Shown in pieces: positions 44,993 to 53,692 of a DNA stretch of 64,000 bases. Both the position numbers and the translations under genes were made by a program. The number at the start of each line of letters is the position of its first letter. Positions within the stretch are counted from its first letter, which is position 1. Under the pieces are notes generated by a model. It saw nothing but the letters and a program-made list of their open reading frames with translations, made no database searches and was not told where the DNA came from. The stretch covers positions 62,001 to 126,000 of the forward strand of contig NZ_VCNA01000015.1 in NCBI RefSeq assembly GCF_006170445.1. Direction: 5' to 3'. This DNA is from Brevibacillus dissolubilis (GTDB lineage: Bacteria; Bacillota; Bacilli; Brevibacillales; Brevibacillaceae).

Positions 44993-45027
44993 GTCACACC
45001 CCTACCTACATATAGATTCCCGGCATC

Positions 45028-45471
45028 TTATTGCTCGACTACGTGGACTTTGAGGGTTGCGATTGCTTCTGGGTGGAGTTTCACTTTTACCTGTGTTACG
45101 CCCAGAGTACGGATCGCTTCCATGTCCAATTTACGCTTGTCGACTTTCATGCCGAATTGTTTTTCCAAAGCATCGACGACTTGTTTGCTGGAGATCGCTC
45201 CAAAGAGACGACCGCCCTCGCCCGCTTTCCCTTCTATTTTAACGGTAATCTCGTCAATTTTCTTGGCCAATTCTTGGGCTTCGATCTTTTCCTGCTCTTT
45301 GCGCTTCTCATCGCTGCGTTTTTGAGCATCTAATGTCTTGACGTTCCCCTCTGTCGCTTCTTTAGCCAAGCCGCGCGGCAGAAGGAAATTACGTACGTAG
45401 CCTTCGGAAAGCTCTTTGATTTCCCCTTTTTTGCCTTGCCCTTTTACGTCTTTCAAGAAAATCACTTTCAT
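45028..45471 (-). CDS. rplI: 50S ribosomal protein L9
   Basis: A 147-residue L9: N-terminal domain [20 protein letters not shown] and [11 protein letters not shown], a long connecting helix ([21 protein letters not shown]) and the C-terminal domain ending [15 protein letters not shown]. It follows gdpP by 15 nt, as in the yybT-rplI pair of B. subtilis. Confidence 0.98.
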   Translation of the reverse strand: MKVIFLKDVKGQGKKGEIKELSEGYVRNFLLPRGLAKEATEGNVKTLDAQKRSDEKRKEQEKIEAQELAKKIDEITVKIEGKAGEGGRLFGAISSKQVVDALEKQFGMKVDKRKLDMEAIRTLGVTQVKVKLHPEAIATLKVHVVEQ

Positions 45472-45486
45472 CAGAAAATACCTCCT

Positions 45487-47427
45487 CTATGACACTGATT
45501 CTAGTACTTGTTTAAGTCGTTTGACGGCCTCATTGATAGTGATGCCGGTAATCTGAGTGGCTGCCCCTGTCAGATGTCCACCGCCGCCCAATTGCTCCAT
45601 GATCGGCTGCACATTGATATCGCCCAAGGAGCGGGCACTGATCAGCACGGTATCATCGCCCCGCTTGGCGACGACAAAGGAAGCACTGATCCCAGACAGC
45701 GTAAGCAGAAGCTCTGCGGCCTGTGCCACCTGCACCTGCGAGTAATCTTCGCTGGTGTCGCCGATCGCAATCGCCATTTTGTCCCGGTAAATCTCGGTGT
45801 TCATCACGATGCGGGCGCGTTTGAGGAATGCCGACAGATCTTCCTTGAGGAAACGCTGCACCGTCGAGGTATCCGCTCCGTTGCGACGCAGGAAGGATGC
45901 TGCCTCAAAGGTACGCGAACCTGTACGGAAAGCAAAGCTTTTGGTATCCACCACAATCCCGGCAAGCAGTGCGGTTGCAATCAAGCTGTCGATGCTGATG
46001 CGGTCGTTCTGATATTGCAACAGCTCTGTCACCAGCTCCGATGTGGAGGATGCATATGGCTCCAGGTAGATCAATACCGGGTCATTGATGAATTCTTCTG
46101 AGCGGCGGTGGTGGTCAATCACCACAATCCGGCTGGTCTCCTGCAGCAGTCTTGGCTCGATGACGAGCGACGGACGGTGCGTATCGACGATGACCAAAAG
46201 GGTCCGGCCAGATGCCAGATGCAGGGCTTGCTCCGGTGTGACGAAGGTCTCCGCGATATTCGGGTCAGCACTCACTTCTTTCATGAGACGCTCAATCGCC
46301 GGGCTTACCTCATCGAGTACACAGTAAGCCGCCTTGTTATGCACCTGCACGGCTTTGACCACACCAAGCGATGCACCGATGGAGTCCATGTCCGCATTCT
46401 TATGCCCCATGACAATCACGTGCTCAGCCTCATGAATCAGGTCACGCAGCGCATGCGCGATCACCCGTGCACGTACCCGTGTGCGTTTCTCCACAGCATT
46501 GGATTTTCCGCCGTAAAAATTAAGCTTGTTGCCCACCTTCACGGCTGCCTGGTCACCACCGCGGCCCAATGCGATATCCAAGCTGGACTGCGCCGTTCTC
46601 CCCAGCTCAATAAAAGATGGGACACCTGCTGCCGCCCCGATACTGAGTGTGATCGGAATTTTGTTGTCGGCCGTCATCTCGCGCACGACGTCGAGAATAT
46701 CAAACCGGCTTTCCTCTAGCTTCCCAAGCGTCCCACGGTTCATCAGAGCGATGAATTTATCCGTGGAGAGACGACGGAGATAGATCTCATTTTTCTGCGC
46801 CCATTCGCTGATGACACCTGCCACACTCGTAGACAGCAGCTGACGGCTCTGGTCATCCATCACCTGGCTTAATTCATCCAAGTTATCCAAATGAACGATC
46901 GCAAGCACCGACTTCTCTTGGTTGTAGCGGTCAAACAGCTCTTTATGCTCGGTGATATCTGTAAAATACAGCAGGCGCTCTTCATGGCGGACAAGCACTT
47001 CATATACCCGGTCATTGATCTCAAGCTCAAGCCGCTTCGTGTCTGGCTTCCAATCAAGCTCGGGGAATATGTCTTCAAGCTCCCTACCCACCAGTGATTC
47101 CTGCCCCGTCATTCGTAACATGTAAGGATTTGTCCATTCAATTCCTCTGTCCTCGTTGTACAGCAGAATCCCGATTGGCATCTCCTGTAGTACGCCCTCG
47201 CTCGCCTTTTTGACCCGGTGATTAATCGTGGCCATATAGAGGCGGAGATCACGCTGAAATCCCTTTTCGATCTGCAACGTATAAAGAATCAGGCCGATAA
47301 TACAGACAATGCCGACCGCACCGTACAACCAGTTATACAACGTCAGGATTGCGACCAGCAACAAGCTGAAGCTTAACGCCAACACCATGTGTAGTCCGTA
47401 CCAACGTTTTAACAGGAACTTTGGCAT
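45487..47427 (-). CDS. gdpP: Cyclic-di-AMP phosphodiesterase GdpP
   Basis: A 646-residue membrane enzyme that hydrolyses c-di-AMP to pApA. Two TM helices (about 10-50), a haem-type PAS domain, a degenerate GGDEF domain (about 165-300, LSTDKFIALMN) and DHH-DHHA1 phosphodiesterase with MGHKNADMDSIGASLG, VDTHRPSLV, VIDHHRRSEEF and GGGGHLTGAATQI. It adjusts c-di-AMP, and so potassium and cell-wall homeostasis. Co-transcribed with yybS and rplI. Confidence 0.97.
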   Translation of the reverse strand: MPKFLLKRWYGLHMVLALSFSLLLVAILTLYNWLYGAVGIVCIIGLILYTLQIEKGFQRDLRLYMATINHRVKKASEGVLQEMPIGILLYNEDRGIEWTNPYMLRMTGQESLVGRELEDIFPELDWKPDTKRLELEINDRVYEVLVRHEERLLYFTDITEHKELFDRYNQEKSVLAIVHLDNLDELSQVMDDQSRQLLSTSVAGVISEWAQKNEIYLRRLSTDKFIALMNRGTLGKLEESRFDILDVVREMTADNKIPITLSIGAAAGVPSFIELGRTAQSSLDIALGRGGDQAAVKVGNKLNFYGGKSNAVEKRTRVRARVIAHALRDLIHEAEHVIVMGHKNADMDSIGASLGVVKAVQVHNKAAYCVLDEVSPAIERLMKEVSADPNIAETFVTPEQALHLASGRTLLVIVDTHRPSLVIEPRLLQETSRIVVIDHHRRSEEFINDPVLIYLEPYASSTSELVTELLQYQNDRISIDSLIATALLAGIVVDTKSFAFRTGSRTFEAASFLRRNGADTSTVQRFLKEDLSAFLKRARIVMNTEIYRDKMAIAIGDTSEDYSQVQVAQAAELLLTLSGISASFVVAKRGDDTVLISARSLGDINVQPIMEQLGGGGHLTGAATQITGITINEAVKRLKQVLESVS

Positions 47428-47442
47428 TTCCTCAGCTCCTCT

Positions 47443-48363
47443 TCAATTTCTTGTCTCCAGTTTTTTACGTAAACCGATCCCAATATCGAGGATACCTAGT
47501 AAGCTAAGTATATTAGCTAAAAGAGGAAAAATAAATATGAGCAGTGGGGTAAATTTGCTCCAATTCTTCTTAAACATGTAGAGTGCAATCAGACTGGTCC
47601 CCTGGATGGCCATCAGCAGATTCAACGCATAGTACAGATTGAATACCGCCTTGCCCCAGAAGCTCGCGTACAGATCCTCTTGACCTACTATTAATATAAT
47701 AAGCTGAACCACTAAGTAATAAAACAAAAGGGAGCGAGGAAAACTCCATTCCCGAAACGGTGGCAGTGCAGGGATGTTGCGCCCCAGGCGTCTGCCGATT
47801 GTCCGAGCCAGCCAGTGACTGACCACACTCGACATCAGGCTCTGAAGAACCAGCATAAAAGGAATCAGAGTCATAATGAATCTCAGGAACATGTCCTTCC
47901 ACTCAGTAAATGTCATGTTTCCTGGTGGATACATATCGAAGGCCCTGCGTGCACTTTCTTCAAAGAGGGTTTGTAGCTCTTGGATCACATTCACGTTGAG
48001 CACGAAGGTAAGAAAGGCAATCCCCGCGATAATTCCTACCAGCCCAACCACAGCGCCAACGATAATAGCAGGCAGTGCCTTACCATACCGTTGATAGCAA
48101 GTCCCCATCAGCCAACCCGTTACCCCAGTCAACAGCCCGGTGAAGGCCCCCGAAAACGAAGCGAACATAAAGCCCAGAAACGTAAACGCTACCACGACGA
48201 GAAGCATATCCCGGTGCGTCCGATTAATCGCCAGCAGGATAAACGGAACGGGTAGAAATACGGCCATCACTGTTCCTAACGCATATGTACTCAAAAAGAG
48301 TAAAACAGCTGAGATTCCAAGCATAATGGCATTCTCTGCAAGTTGTCTTGTCCGGTTTGGCAC
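47443..48363 (-). CDS. yybS: DUF2232 membrane protein YybS
   Basis: A 306-residue integral membrane protein with about eight segments, recognised by position and by LAENAIMLGISAVLLFLS and FLPVPFILLAINRTHRDMLL. The family is related to S-component-like membrane proteins; function unknown. The GTG at 48363 was chosen because AAGGAGTAC precedes it by 9 nt; the ATG at 48426 lies inside the preceding terminator hairpin. Stop and gdpP start are about 15 nt apart. Confidence 0.9.
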   Translation of the reverse strand: MPNRTRQLAENAIMLGISAVLLFLSTYALGTVMAVFLPVPFILLAINRTHRDMLLVVVAFTFLGFMFASFSGAFTGLLTGVTGWLMGTCYQRYGKALPAIIVGAVVGLVGIIAGIAFLTFVLNVNVIQELQTLFEESARRAFDMYPPGNMTFTEWKDMFLRFIMTLIPFMLVLQSLMSSVVSHWLARTIGRRLGRNIPALPPFREWSFPRSLLFYYLVVQLIILIVGQEDLYASFWGKAVFNLYYALNLLMAIQGTSLIALYMFKKNWSKFTPLLIFIFPLLANILSLLGILDIGIGLRKKLETRN

Positions 48364-48391
48364 AAATGTGTACTCCTTCCTACCAATATCG

Positions 48392-48423
48392 AAAAAAAGA
48401 GGGTTACAAAATGCAACCCTCTT
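48392..48423 (-). terminator. Terminator or attenuator before yybS
   Basis: AAGAGGGTT / AACCCTCTT with a 9-nt loop, then TTTTTCG on the minus strand. It lies after a promoter-sized gap behind the rpsR terminator, so it may attenuate yybS-gdpP rather than end rpsR. Confidence 0.82.
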
Positions 48424-48550
48424 CATTTTATTGTAACATGTTATTGACTGAAAGCAAATTTAATCCATCGTGGTAACGCGAAAACGAAGGGCTGTATCCT
48501 ATTATTATTTCATTATACGGAGTATCATCATATCTTTATGTCATTGAAAT

Positions 48551-48595
48551 AAAAAAAAGCGACACATTAGGCGTGAACCTAAGTGTCGCTTTTTT
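48551..48595 (-). terminator. Terminator of rpsF-ssb-rpsR
   Basis: Stem AAAAAAGCGACAC..TTAGG / CCTAA..GTGTCGCTTTTTT, 15 nt after the rpsR stop. Confidence 0.92.
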
Positions 48596-48609
48596 GATCC
48601 GGTCTATGC

Positions 48610-48840
48610 TTATTCAGCAGTGTATGGCAGAAGTGCTACTTGACGGGAGCGCTTGATAGCGATAGTCAATGCACGTTGGTATTTCGCAGAAGTACCAGTC
48701 ACACGACGTGGCAGGATTTTGCCGCGCTCGCTGATAAACTTTTTGAGAAGATCGGTGTCTTTGTAATCGATTTTCGTAATTTTGTTTACTGTGAAGTAAC
48801 AAACTTTACGACGTTTGTTAGGACGACCTTTGCGTGCCAT
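48610..48840 (-). CDS. rpsR: 30S ribosomal protein S18
   Basis: A 76-residue S18: [40 protein letters not shown] and [25 protein letters not shown] single Cys is left where zinc-binding S18 variants have four, so this is the zinc-free type. Last gene of rpsF-ssb-rpsR. Confidence 0.98.
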   Translation of the reverse strand: MARKGRPNKRRKVCYFTVNKITKIDYKDTDLLKKFISERGKILPRRVTGTSAKYQRALTIAIKRSRQVALLPYTAE

Positions 48841-48895
48841 GAGAAGTTCCCTCCTTCATAAGGAATGTGAAAGTTTCGTACGTTCTTGAATAAAC

Positions 48896-49390
48896 TTAGA
48901 ATGGTAAGTCATCATCAGAGATGTTGATTGGCTTACCAGCATCAGCGAAGGGGTCGTTAAACTTATCGAAGTCGTTTCCTCTTGGTGGAGCTTGACGGGA
49001 ACCGCCACCGCCGCCGCCATAGGCTGCTGGACCCGGATCGTAGCCGAAGCCACTGTCGGATTCGCCACCTTCGCGTGCGCTCAAGAACTGCACATTGTCT
49101 GCAACAACTTCTGTTACGTACACTTTTTTGCCTTCTTTATTATCGTAGCTTCTGGTTTGCAGACGGCCTTCAATCGCAGCTTTACGCCCTTTGCGAAGAT
49201 ACTTCGCGCAGAGGTCAGCCAATTGACGCCATACCACGATGTTGATAAAGTCGGTCTCACGCTCACCACCTTGTCCAGAGAATGGACGGTTTACAGCGAT
49301 CGAAAAGGTAGCAACAGGTACACCATTCGGGGTGTAACGCAGTTCTGGGTCTTTTGTCAAGTTACCAATAAGAATGACTCGATTAAGCAT
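48896..49390 (-). CDS. ssb: Single-stranded DNA-binding protein
   Basis: A 164-residue SSB: OB fold beginning MLNRVILIGNLTKDPELRYT, with FINIVVWRQLADLCAKYLRKG, a Gly/Pro-rich linker and the protein-interaction tail DDDLPF. Its place between rpsF and rpsR is that of the main replication SSB (SsbA). Confidence 0.98.
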   Translation of the reverse strand: MLNRVILIGNLTKDPELRYTPNGVPVATFSIAVNRPFSGQGGERETDFINIVVWRQLADLCAKYLRKGRKAAIEGRLQTRSYDNKEGKKVYVTEVVADNVQFLSAREGGESDSGFGYDPGPAAYGGGGGGSRQAPPRGNDFDKFNDPFADAGKPINISDDDLPF

Positions 49391-49413
49391 AATGCCCCTC
49401 CCCCGGACGACAA

Positions 49414-49701
49414 TTAAACTTCTTCACGAACGAAGAGATAACGAATAACGTCGTCGTTGATTTTCATCAAACGCTCAGCTTCAGCTACTGCATCAGCGTT
49501 TGCTTTGAAGTTCATCAAAACGTAGAAGCCATCACGGAACTTCTTGATTTCATATGCAAGACGACGCTTGCCCATTTCTTGAAGCTTGGTGATTTCGCCA
49601 CCGTAGTTGGTTACAACATCGCTGTAACGGGAAACGTTAGCTTTCACTTTCTCTTCTTCAAGGTCTGGACGCAATACGTACATTACTTCATATTGACGCA
49701 T
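49414..49701 (-). CDS. rpsF: 30S ribosomal protein S6
   Basis: A 95-residue S6: [37 protein letters not shown] and [14 protein letters not shown]. The untranslated leader is about 100 nt long and may hold the S6:S18 autoregulatory RNA, but I could not confirm its fold. AAAGGAGGTG precedes the ATG. Confidence 0.98.
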   Translation of the reverse strand: MRQYEVMYVLRPDLEEEKVKANVSRYSDVVTNYGGEITKLQEMGKRRLAYEIKKFRDGFYVLMNFKANADAVAEAERLMKINDDVIRYLFVREEV

Positions 49702-49808
49702 ACCTTTTTCACCTCCTTTTGGACTAAACGGCCCTTTTGCAAGGGCAAGGAGCGAGTGCTATTCAATCGGATTGCAACATGCACCCAAGTAAATACTCGC
49801 ATTTCTCG

Positions 49809-49837
49809 ATTATAGCAAAGTGATAATCTCAAAGCAA
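49809..49837 (-). promoter_or_regulatory. Sigma-A promoter of rpsF-ssb-rpsR
   Basis: TTGCTT (49837-49832), 17 nt, TATAAT (49814-49809), with TGC before the -10 (extended type). Confidence 0.85.
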
Positions 49838-49868
49838 GAGATATACCAATTTTTTTAGACGGTAAATC

Positions 49869-50969
49869 TTAGACGTTAAAACGGAAGTGTACTACGTCGC
49901 CGTCTTTCATTACATATTCTTTACCTTCCAGACGGTACTTCCCTTTTTCACGTGCTGCGTTGACGGAGCCTGCTTCGACGAGATCATCATACGCTACGAC
50001 TTCGGCACGGATGAAGCCACGCTCAAAGTCGGTATGGATAACACCTGCTGCCTGTGGAGCTTTGGTGCCTACATCGATGGTCCATGCGCGCACTTCTTGT
50101 ACACCCGCGGTAAAGTAGGTGATCAGACCGAGAAGCTTGTACGCTGCACGGATCAGACGGTCGAGACCGGATTCTTCGAGGCCCAGCTCTTGGAGGAACA
50201 TCTCTTTGTCTTCGCCTTCCAGCTCAGCGATTTCGGATTCTACCTTGGCACTGATCACTACGACTTCAGCGCCTTCTTCTGCTGCGTGTTTTTTCACGGC
50301 TTGGACATGCGGGTTCTCGTCTGCAGTGAGGATGCCGTCTTCTGCTACGTTACATACGTAGAGCATTGGCTTGATGGTCAGCAGGTGAAGATCGCGGACA
50401 AGCTTGTGCTCATCTTCATTAAGCTCAACACTGCGTGCCGCTCTGCCCTCTTCAAATGCAGCCTGAAGACGCTCCAGGACATTGAGTTCCAGCTTCGCTT
50501 CGGCATCGCCTGCTTTTACTTTGCGGGCAATACGCTCAATGCGGCGGGTGACGGAGTCGAGGTCAGCGAATACAAGCTCCAGATTGATGGTCTCGATGTC
50601 GCTCAATGGGTCAACTTTTCCTGCTACGTGCGTGATGTTCTCATCTTCAAAGCAACGCACGACTTGGGAGATCGCGGCTACTTCGCGGATGTGGGACAAG
50701 AACTGGTTGCCAAGACCTTCCCCTTTGGAAGCGCCTTTTACCAGGCCGGCGATGTCTACGAATTCAAATGCAGTTGGGACAACCTTATTAGGTACTACGA
50801 TTTCAGTCAATTTGGTAAGACGTGGGTCTGGTACTTCTACGATACCCACGTTCGGATCGATCGTACAGAATGGATAGTTGGCAGACTCAGCGCCTGCTTG
50901 TGTGATGGCGTTAAATAATGTAGATTTCCCGACGTTAGGCAATCCAACGATACCTACCGAGTTACTCAT
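49869..50969 (-). CDS. ychF: Redox-regulated ATPase YchF (Obg family)
   Basis: A 366-residue P-loop protein of the Obg-related group that prefers ATP over GTP and binds ribosomes. G1 GLPNVGKSTLFN, G3 DIAGLVKGASKGEGLGNQFL, the non-canonical G4 YVCNVAEDG, and a C-terminal TGS-like domain (TFFTAGVQEVRAW-type and VIHTDFERGFIRAEV). The start was placed at 50969, giving the standard family length; a GTG four codons earlier sits on the ribosome site. Confidence 0.97.
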   Translation of the reverse strand: MSNSVGIVGLPNVGKSTLFNAITQAGAESANYPFCTIDPNVGIVEVPDPRLTKLTEIVVPNKVVPTAFEFVDIAGLVKGASKGEGLGNQFLSHIREVAAISQVVRCFEDENITHVAGKVDPLSDIETINLELVFADLDSVTRRIERIARKVKAGDAEAKLELNVLERLQAAFEEGRAARSVELNEDEHKLVRDLHLLTIKPMLYVCNVAEDGILTADENPHVQAVKKHAAEEGAEVVVISAKVESEIAELEGEDKEMFLQELGLEESGLDRLIRAAYKLLGLITYFTAGVQEVRAWTIDVGTKAPQAAGVIHTDFERGFIRAEVVAYDDLVEAGSVNAAREKGKYRLEGKEYVMKDGDVVHFRFNV

Positions 50970-51035
50970 TTTGTTATTCACTCCTCATTTTGCTTCACTA
51001 TTTTGGATGATACCGATTGTTAGAGGTGATTGCAA

Positions 51036-51069
51036 GAAAAAAGAAAACCCGTGGTTACCCTCGGGTTTC
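51036..51069 (-). terminator. Terminator of pepF
   Basis: On the minus strand GAAACCCGAGG..CACGGGTTTTC followed by TTTTTTC, between the pepF stop and ychF. Confidence 0.85.
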
Positions 51070-51094
51070 CTTCTTGTTCATTTCTTCTATAATA

Positions 51095-53005
51095 TTACTT
51101 CTCGTTCAACAGTGTTTCCAGCTCGTTGAGGGTTTCCTCGAACAGCTCGATGGTTTGATCAATCGGTGCGGAGGTAGACATGTCTACGCCTGCACGCTTC
51201 ATGATCGCGATTGGGCTGTCGGAGTTACCAGCTTCAAGGAAGTTGGTGCGGATGCGGTCTACAGCAGGTTTACCTTCATCCAAGACTTGTTTTGCCAGTG
51301 CAGCGGAAGCAGCGAAGCTGGTGGAGTATTGGTATACATAGTAGCCATAGTAGAAGTGTTGTACACGTGACCACTCCATCGCGATTTCTTCATCAGATAC
51401 GACGGCTGGGCCATAGTATTTTTTGTTGATGTCAAGGTAGATTTGTTTGACCGCTGCTGCGTTGAGAGATTCGCCTTTTTGCTCTCTGTCGTGGATCGCT
51501 TTTTCGAACTCAGCGAATTGAGTTTGACGGAAGAGCGTGGTGCGGAAGTTCTCAAGGTATTGGTTCAGGAGATACATTTTTTCCGCTTTGGTTTTTGCGT
51601 TTTTGTACATGCTCTTGAACAGGAGGTGTTCATTCAGCGTAGAAGCGATTTCTGCGGTGAAGATTGGGTAGTTGGAAGAGATGTACGGTTGTTTTTTGTT
51701 GGTGTAGTAGGATTGCATCGCATGGCCAAGCTCATGTGCGATGGTGAATACGTCATCGTTGGTACCTTGGTAGTTGAGGAGTACGTACGGATGAGTATCG
51801 TATGCGCCCCATTGGTAAGCACCGGTACGCTTGTCATCTGTAGAGTATACGTCAACCCATCCGCCTTTGAAGGCTTCTTTCAGGACGTTCACGTACTCTT
51901 CACCGAGTGGTTGGAGACCATCGAGTACCATTTGTTGTGCTTGTTCATAAGGGATGTAGCTGTCATTGCCCTCTGTCATTGGGATGTAGATATCGTACAT
52001 GTGAAGCTCTTTCATGTTCAGCACGCGCTTTTTGAGTTCCATGTAGCGGTGCAGCTGTGGAAGACCTTTGTTAACAGAAGTGATCAGTTGATCATACACT
52101 TCTACCGGTACATCGTTTGGTGTGAGTGCAGCTTCGAGTGCGCTGTTGTATTTGCGGGTTTTCGCCAGCAGGTTGTTCCCTTTTACTTCAGCACCGATGG
52201 TTTGGGCAAATGTATCTTGGTATTGTGCCATGGTTCCGTAGAATGCTTGGAACACAGCTTTGCGCACCTCTGGATTTTTGTTGTCCAAGAGAGAGACGAA
52301 GTTGGCACGGGTGATTTGGATGTCCTTGCCGTTTTCATCCTTCACGGTAGGGAATTTGATGTCCTTGTAAAGCATTTTCCATGTGCTCTCAGGTGCATCA
52401 GCAAGCGGTTTGATGGAAGCAAGAGTTGATTCGAGTTCTGGTGAAAGCGTATGAGCTTTGGTACGCAGAACATTGTTCAAGTAATATTTATAAGGAGCAA
52501 GGGAAGCGGATTTGAGGAATGCCGCCATTTTTTGATCTGGGATTTTGGTGATTTCCGGGCTGAGCCAGGAGGTTTTGGAGCTGACGAGCACGGTCATCTT
52601 CTCTGCACGGTCAGAAAGAGCTTGCAGATCTGGATTCCCACTGTTTACGTCAAAGCTCATGATCGCATAGACATATGCTTTGTCGTGGAGACGGAACAGG
52701 TTGCTGTAATCATCCAGAGCTTTTTTCAGAGCAGCAGCGGTTTGGAGCTTGCCTTGGTGCTTGGTGAAAGCGTTTGCGAGATCTTCTACCTTTTTCACGT
52801 CAGCTTCCCAAGCTGCTTTGGTAGCGTAGATGTGTTCCAGCTTCCATTTATATTGGTCTGGAATTTCTGTGCGGTTTTTATATGTAGGCTTGGTGACAGC
52901 ATCAGCAGCCACAACAGCTTGATTGCTGTATGGGATGAACGGTGTGGAAACCATGGAGAGAGTAACTGCGAGTGCAGTCATCGTACTGAAAAGTCTTTTT
53001 TTCAT
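51095..53005 (-). CDS. pepF: Secreted M3-family oligoendopeptidase (PepF-like)
   Basis: A 636-residue zinc peptidase of family M3. The metal site is HELGH (424-428) in FTIAHELGHAMQSYY, with the third ligand expected in FTAEIASTLNEHLL. Unlike the usual cytosolic PepF, this one starts MKKRLFSTMTALAVTLSMVS and has a cleavage-type AVVAADA near residue 35, that is a signal peptide, so it should degrade oligopeptides outside the cell. GGGGGAAG precedes the ATG. Its promoter region holds two copies of a 15-bp repeat, and a DnaA-box cluster lies further upstream. Confidence 0.95.
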   Translation of the reverse strand: MKKRLFSTMTALAVTLSMVSTPFIPYSNQAVVAADAVTKPTYKNRTEIPDQYKWKLEHIYATKAAWEADVKKVEDLANAFTKHQGKLQTAAALKKALDDYSNLFRLHDKAYVYAIMSFDVNSGNPDLQALSDRAEKMTVLVSSKTSWLSPEITKIPDQKMAAFLKSASLAPYKYYLNNVLRTKAHTLSPELESTLASIKPLADAPESTWKMLYKDIKFPTVKDENGKDIQITRANFVSLLDNKNPEVRKAVFQAFYGTMAQYQDTFAQTIGAEVKGNNLLAKTRKYNSALEAALTPNDVPVEVYDQLITSVNKGLPQLHRYMELKKRVLNMKELHMYDIYIPMTEGNDSYIPYEQAQQMVLDGLQPLGEEYVNVLKEAFKGGWVDVYSTDDKRTGAYQWGAYDTHPYVLLNYQGTNDDVFTIAHELGHAMQSYYTNKKQPYISSNYPIFTAEIASTLNEHLLFKSMYKNAKTKAEKMYLLNQYLENFRTTLFRQTQFAEFEKAIHDREQKGESLNAAAVKQIYLDINKKYYGPAVVSDEEIAMEWSRVQHFYYGYYVYQYSTSFAASAALAKQVLDEGKPAVDRIRTNFLEAGNSDSPIAIMKRAGVDMSTSAPIDQTIELFEETLNELETLLNEK

Positions 53006-53066
53006 AACAAATTCTTCCCCCTTAATACTTTATAATATATTACCCACTTATTACTAAATTATATTC

Positions 53067-53115
53067 TTTTTAATAAATTCCTTCTAAACTATTCAAAAAA
53101 TTTTTAATAAATTCC
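53067..53115 (-). promoter_or_regulatory. pepF promoter with two 15-bp direct repeats
   Basis: TTTTTAATAAATTCC occurs identically at 53067-53081 and 53101-53115 (34 bp start to start). The nearer copy ends right above a -10 TATAAT (53063-53058), which has no recognisable -35, so the repeats probably bind a regulator of pepF. Confidence 0.6.
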
Positions 53116-53134
53116 AGCTTCCTCTCATCTCCCC

Positions 53135-53320
53135 TTATCCAGATGTGGATATCTCCTTCCTATCATATACACAGCAGGGCTGTGGATAACTTTGTGGAAA
53201 AGAATATCCCCCCTCTTGTATGTATGCGGGAAAAGCCTGATATATTCGGGTTTTCTTCTCTATACTTTATCCACAATTTCTACCTTCCAAATGTGAATAA
53301 CGTGCTGGTTTATATCCACG
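53135..53320. other. Cluster of DnaA boxes
   Basis: Within about 190 bp there are two perfect DnaA boxes (TGTGGATAA at 53181-53189; TTATCCACA at 53267-53275) and at least four with one mismatch (TTATCCAGA 53135-53143, TGTGGATAT 53144-53152, TGTGGAAAA 53193-53201, TGTGAATAA 53292-53300), plus a weaker one at 53312-53320. No gene is present between pepF and the terminator at 53404. This is not oriC itself by gene context, which predicts oriC beyond mnmG. Confidence 0.8.
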
Positions 53321-53403
53321 GCCACAAACATTTCGCCTCACCTGGGCCGATACCCCTTACCCTTTTTCACATTGATACATAAGCATAGATATCTACCCGA
53401 AAA

Positions 53404-53440
53404 CAGAGAAAAGGATGCTTCGCCTGCTGGCCTGCATCCT
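53404..53440 (-). terminator. Terminator of the DUF951-mscS operon
   Basis: AGGATGC / GCATCCT with a 15-nt loop, followed on the minus strand by TTTCTCTGTTTT. Confidence 0.78.
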
Positions 53441-53453
53441 CTCCTCCCGCTTT

Positions 53454-53666
53454 TTATTCGGTTGTGTTGTCTGGTTCAGCTTGGATCAATACCTTTTTCA
53501 TCTTCTTCTCAAACTCCAGTCTCGGAAGCATGACGCTGTGCTCACAACCGGTGCATTTGATTCGAATATCCGCTCCCATGCGGATCACTTTCCATGCGTT
53601 GGTGCCGCACGGGTGGGCTTTTTTCATCTGAACCACATCGTTTAATGCAAATTGTTTTCTCTCCAT
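53454..53666 (-). CDS. DUF951 small protein (YyzM-like)
   Basis: A 70-residue protein with FALNDVVQMKKAHPCGTNAW, MGADIRIKCTGCEHSVMLPR and a basic C-terminus, matching the DUF951 family. Cysteines in HPCG and CTGC could bind a metal; some family members are reported as nucleic-acid binding. It lies 27 nt downstream of mscS in the same orientation; this grouping is usual near the Bacillales origin. Confidence 0.92.
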   Translation of the reverse strand: MERKQFALNDVVQMKKAHPCGTNAWKVIRMGADIRIKCTGCEHSVMLPRLEFEKKMKKVLIQAEPDNTTE

Positions 53667-53692
53667 CTCTCATCACCTTTATGGGCTATTCT

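Noticed and set aside
49887-50918. 343-codon plus-strand frame opposite ychF
   Set aside because: Shadow of ychF; Cys/Phe/Tyr-rich translation typical of antisense frames.
53135-53320. The DnaA-box cluster as oriC itself
   Set aside because: No dnaA, dnaN or rpmH gene is adjacent; gene order puts oriC beyond mnmG at the right. Kept instead as an accessory cluster.
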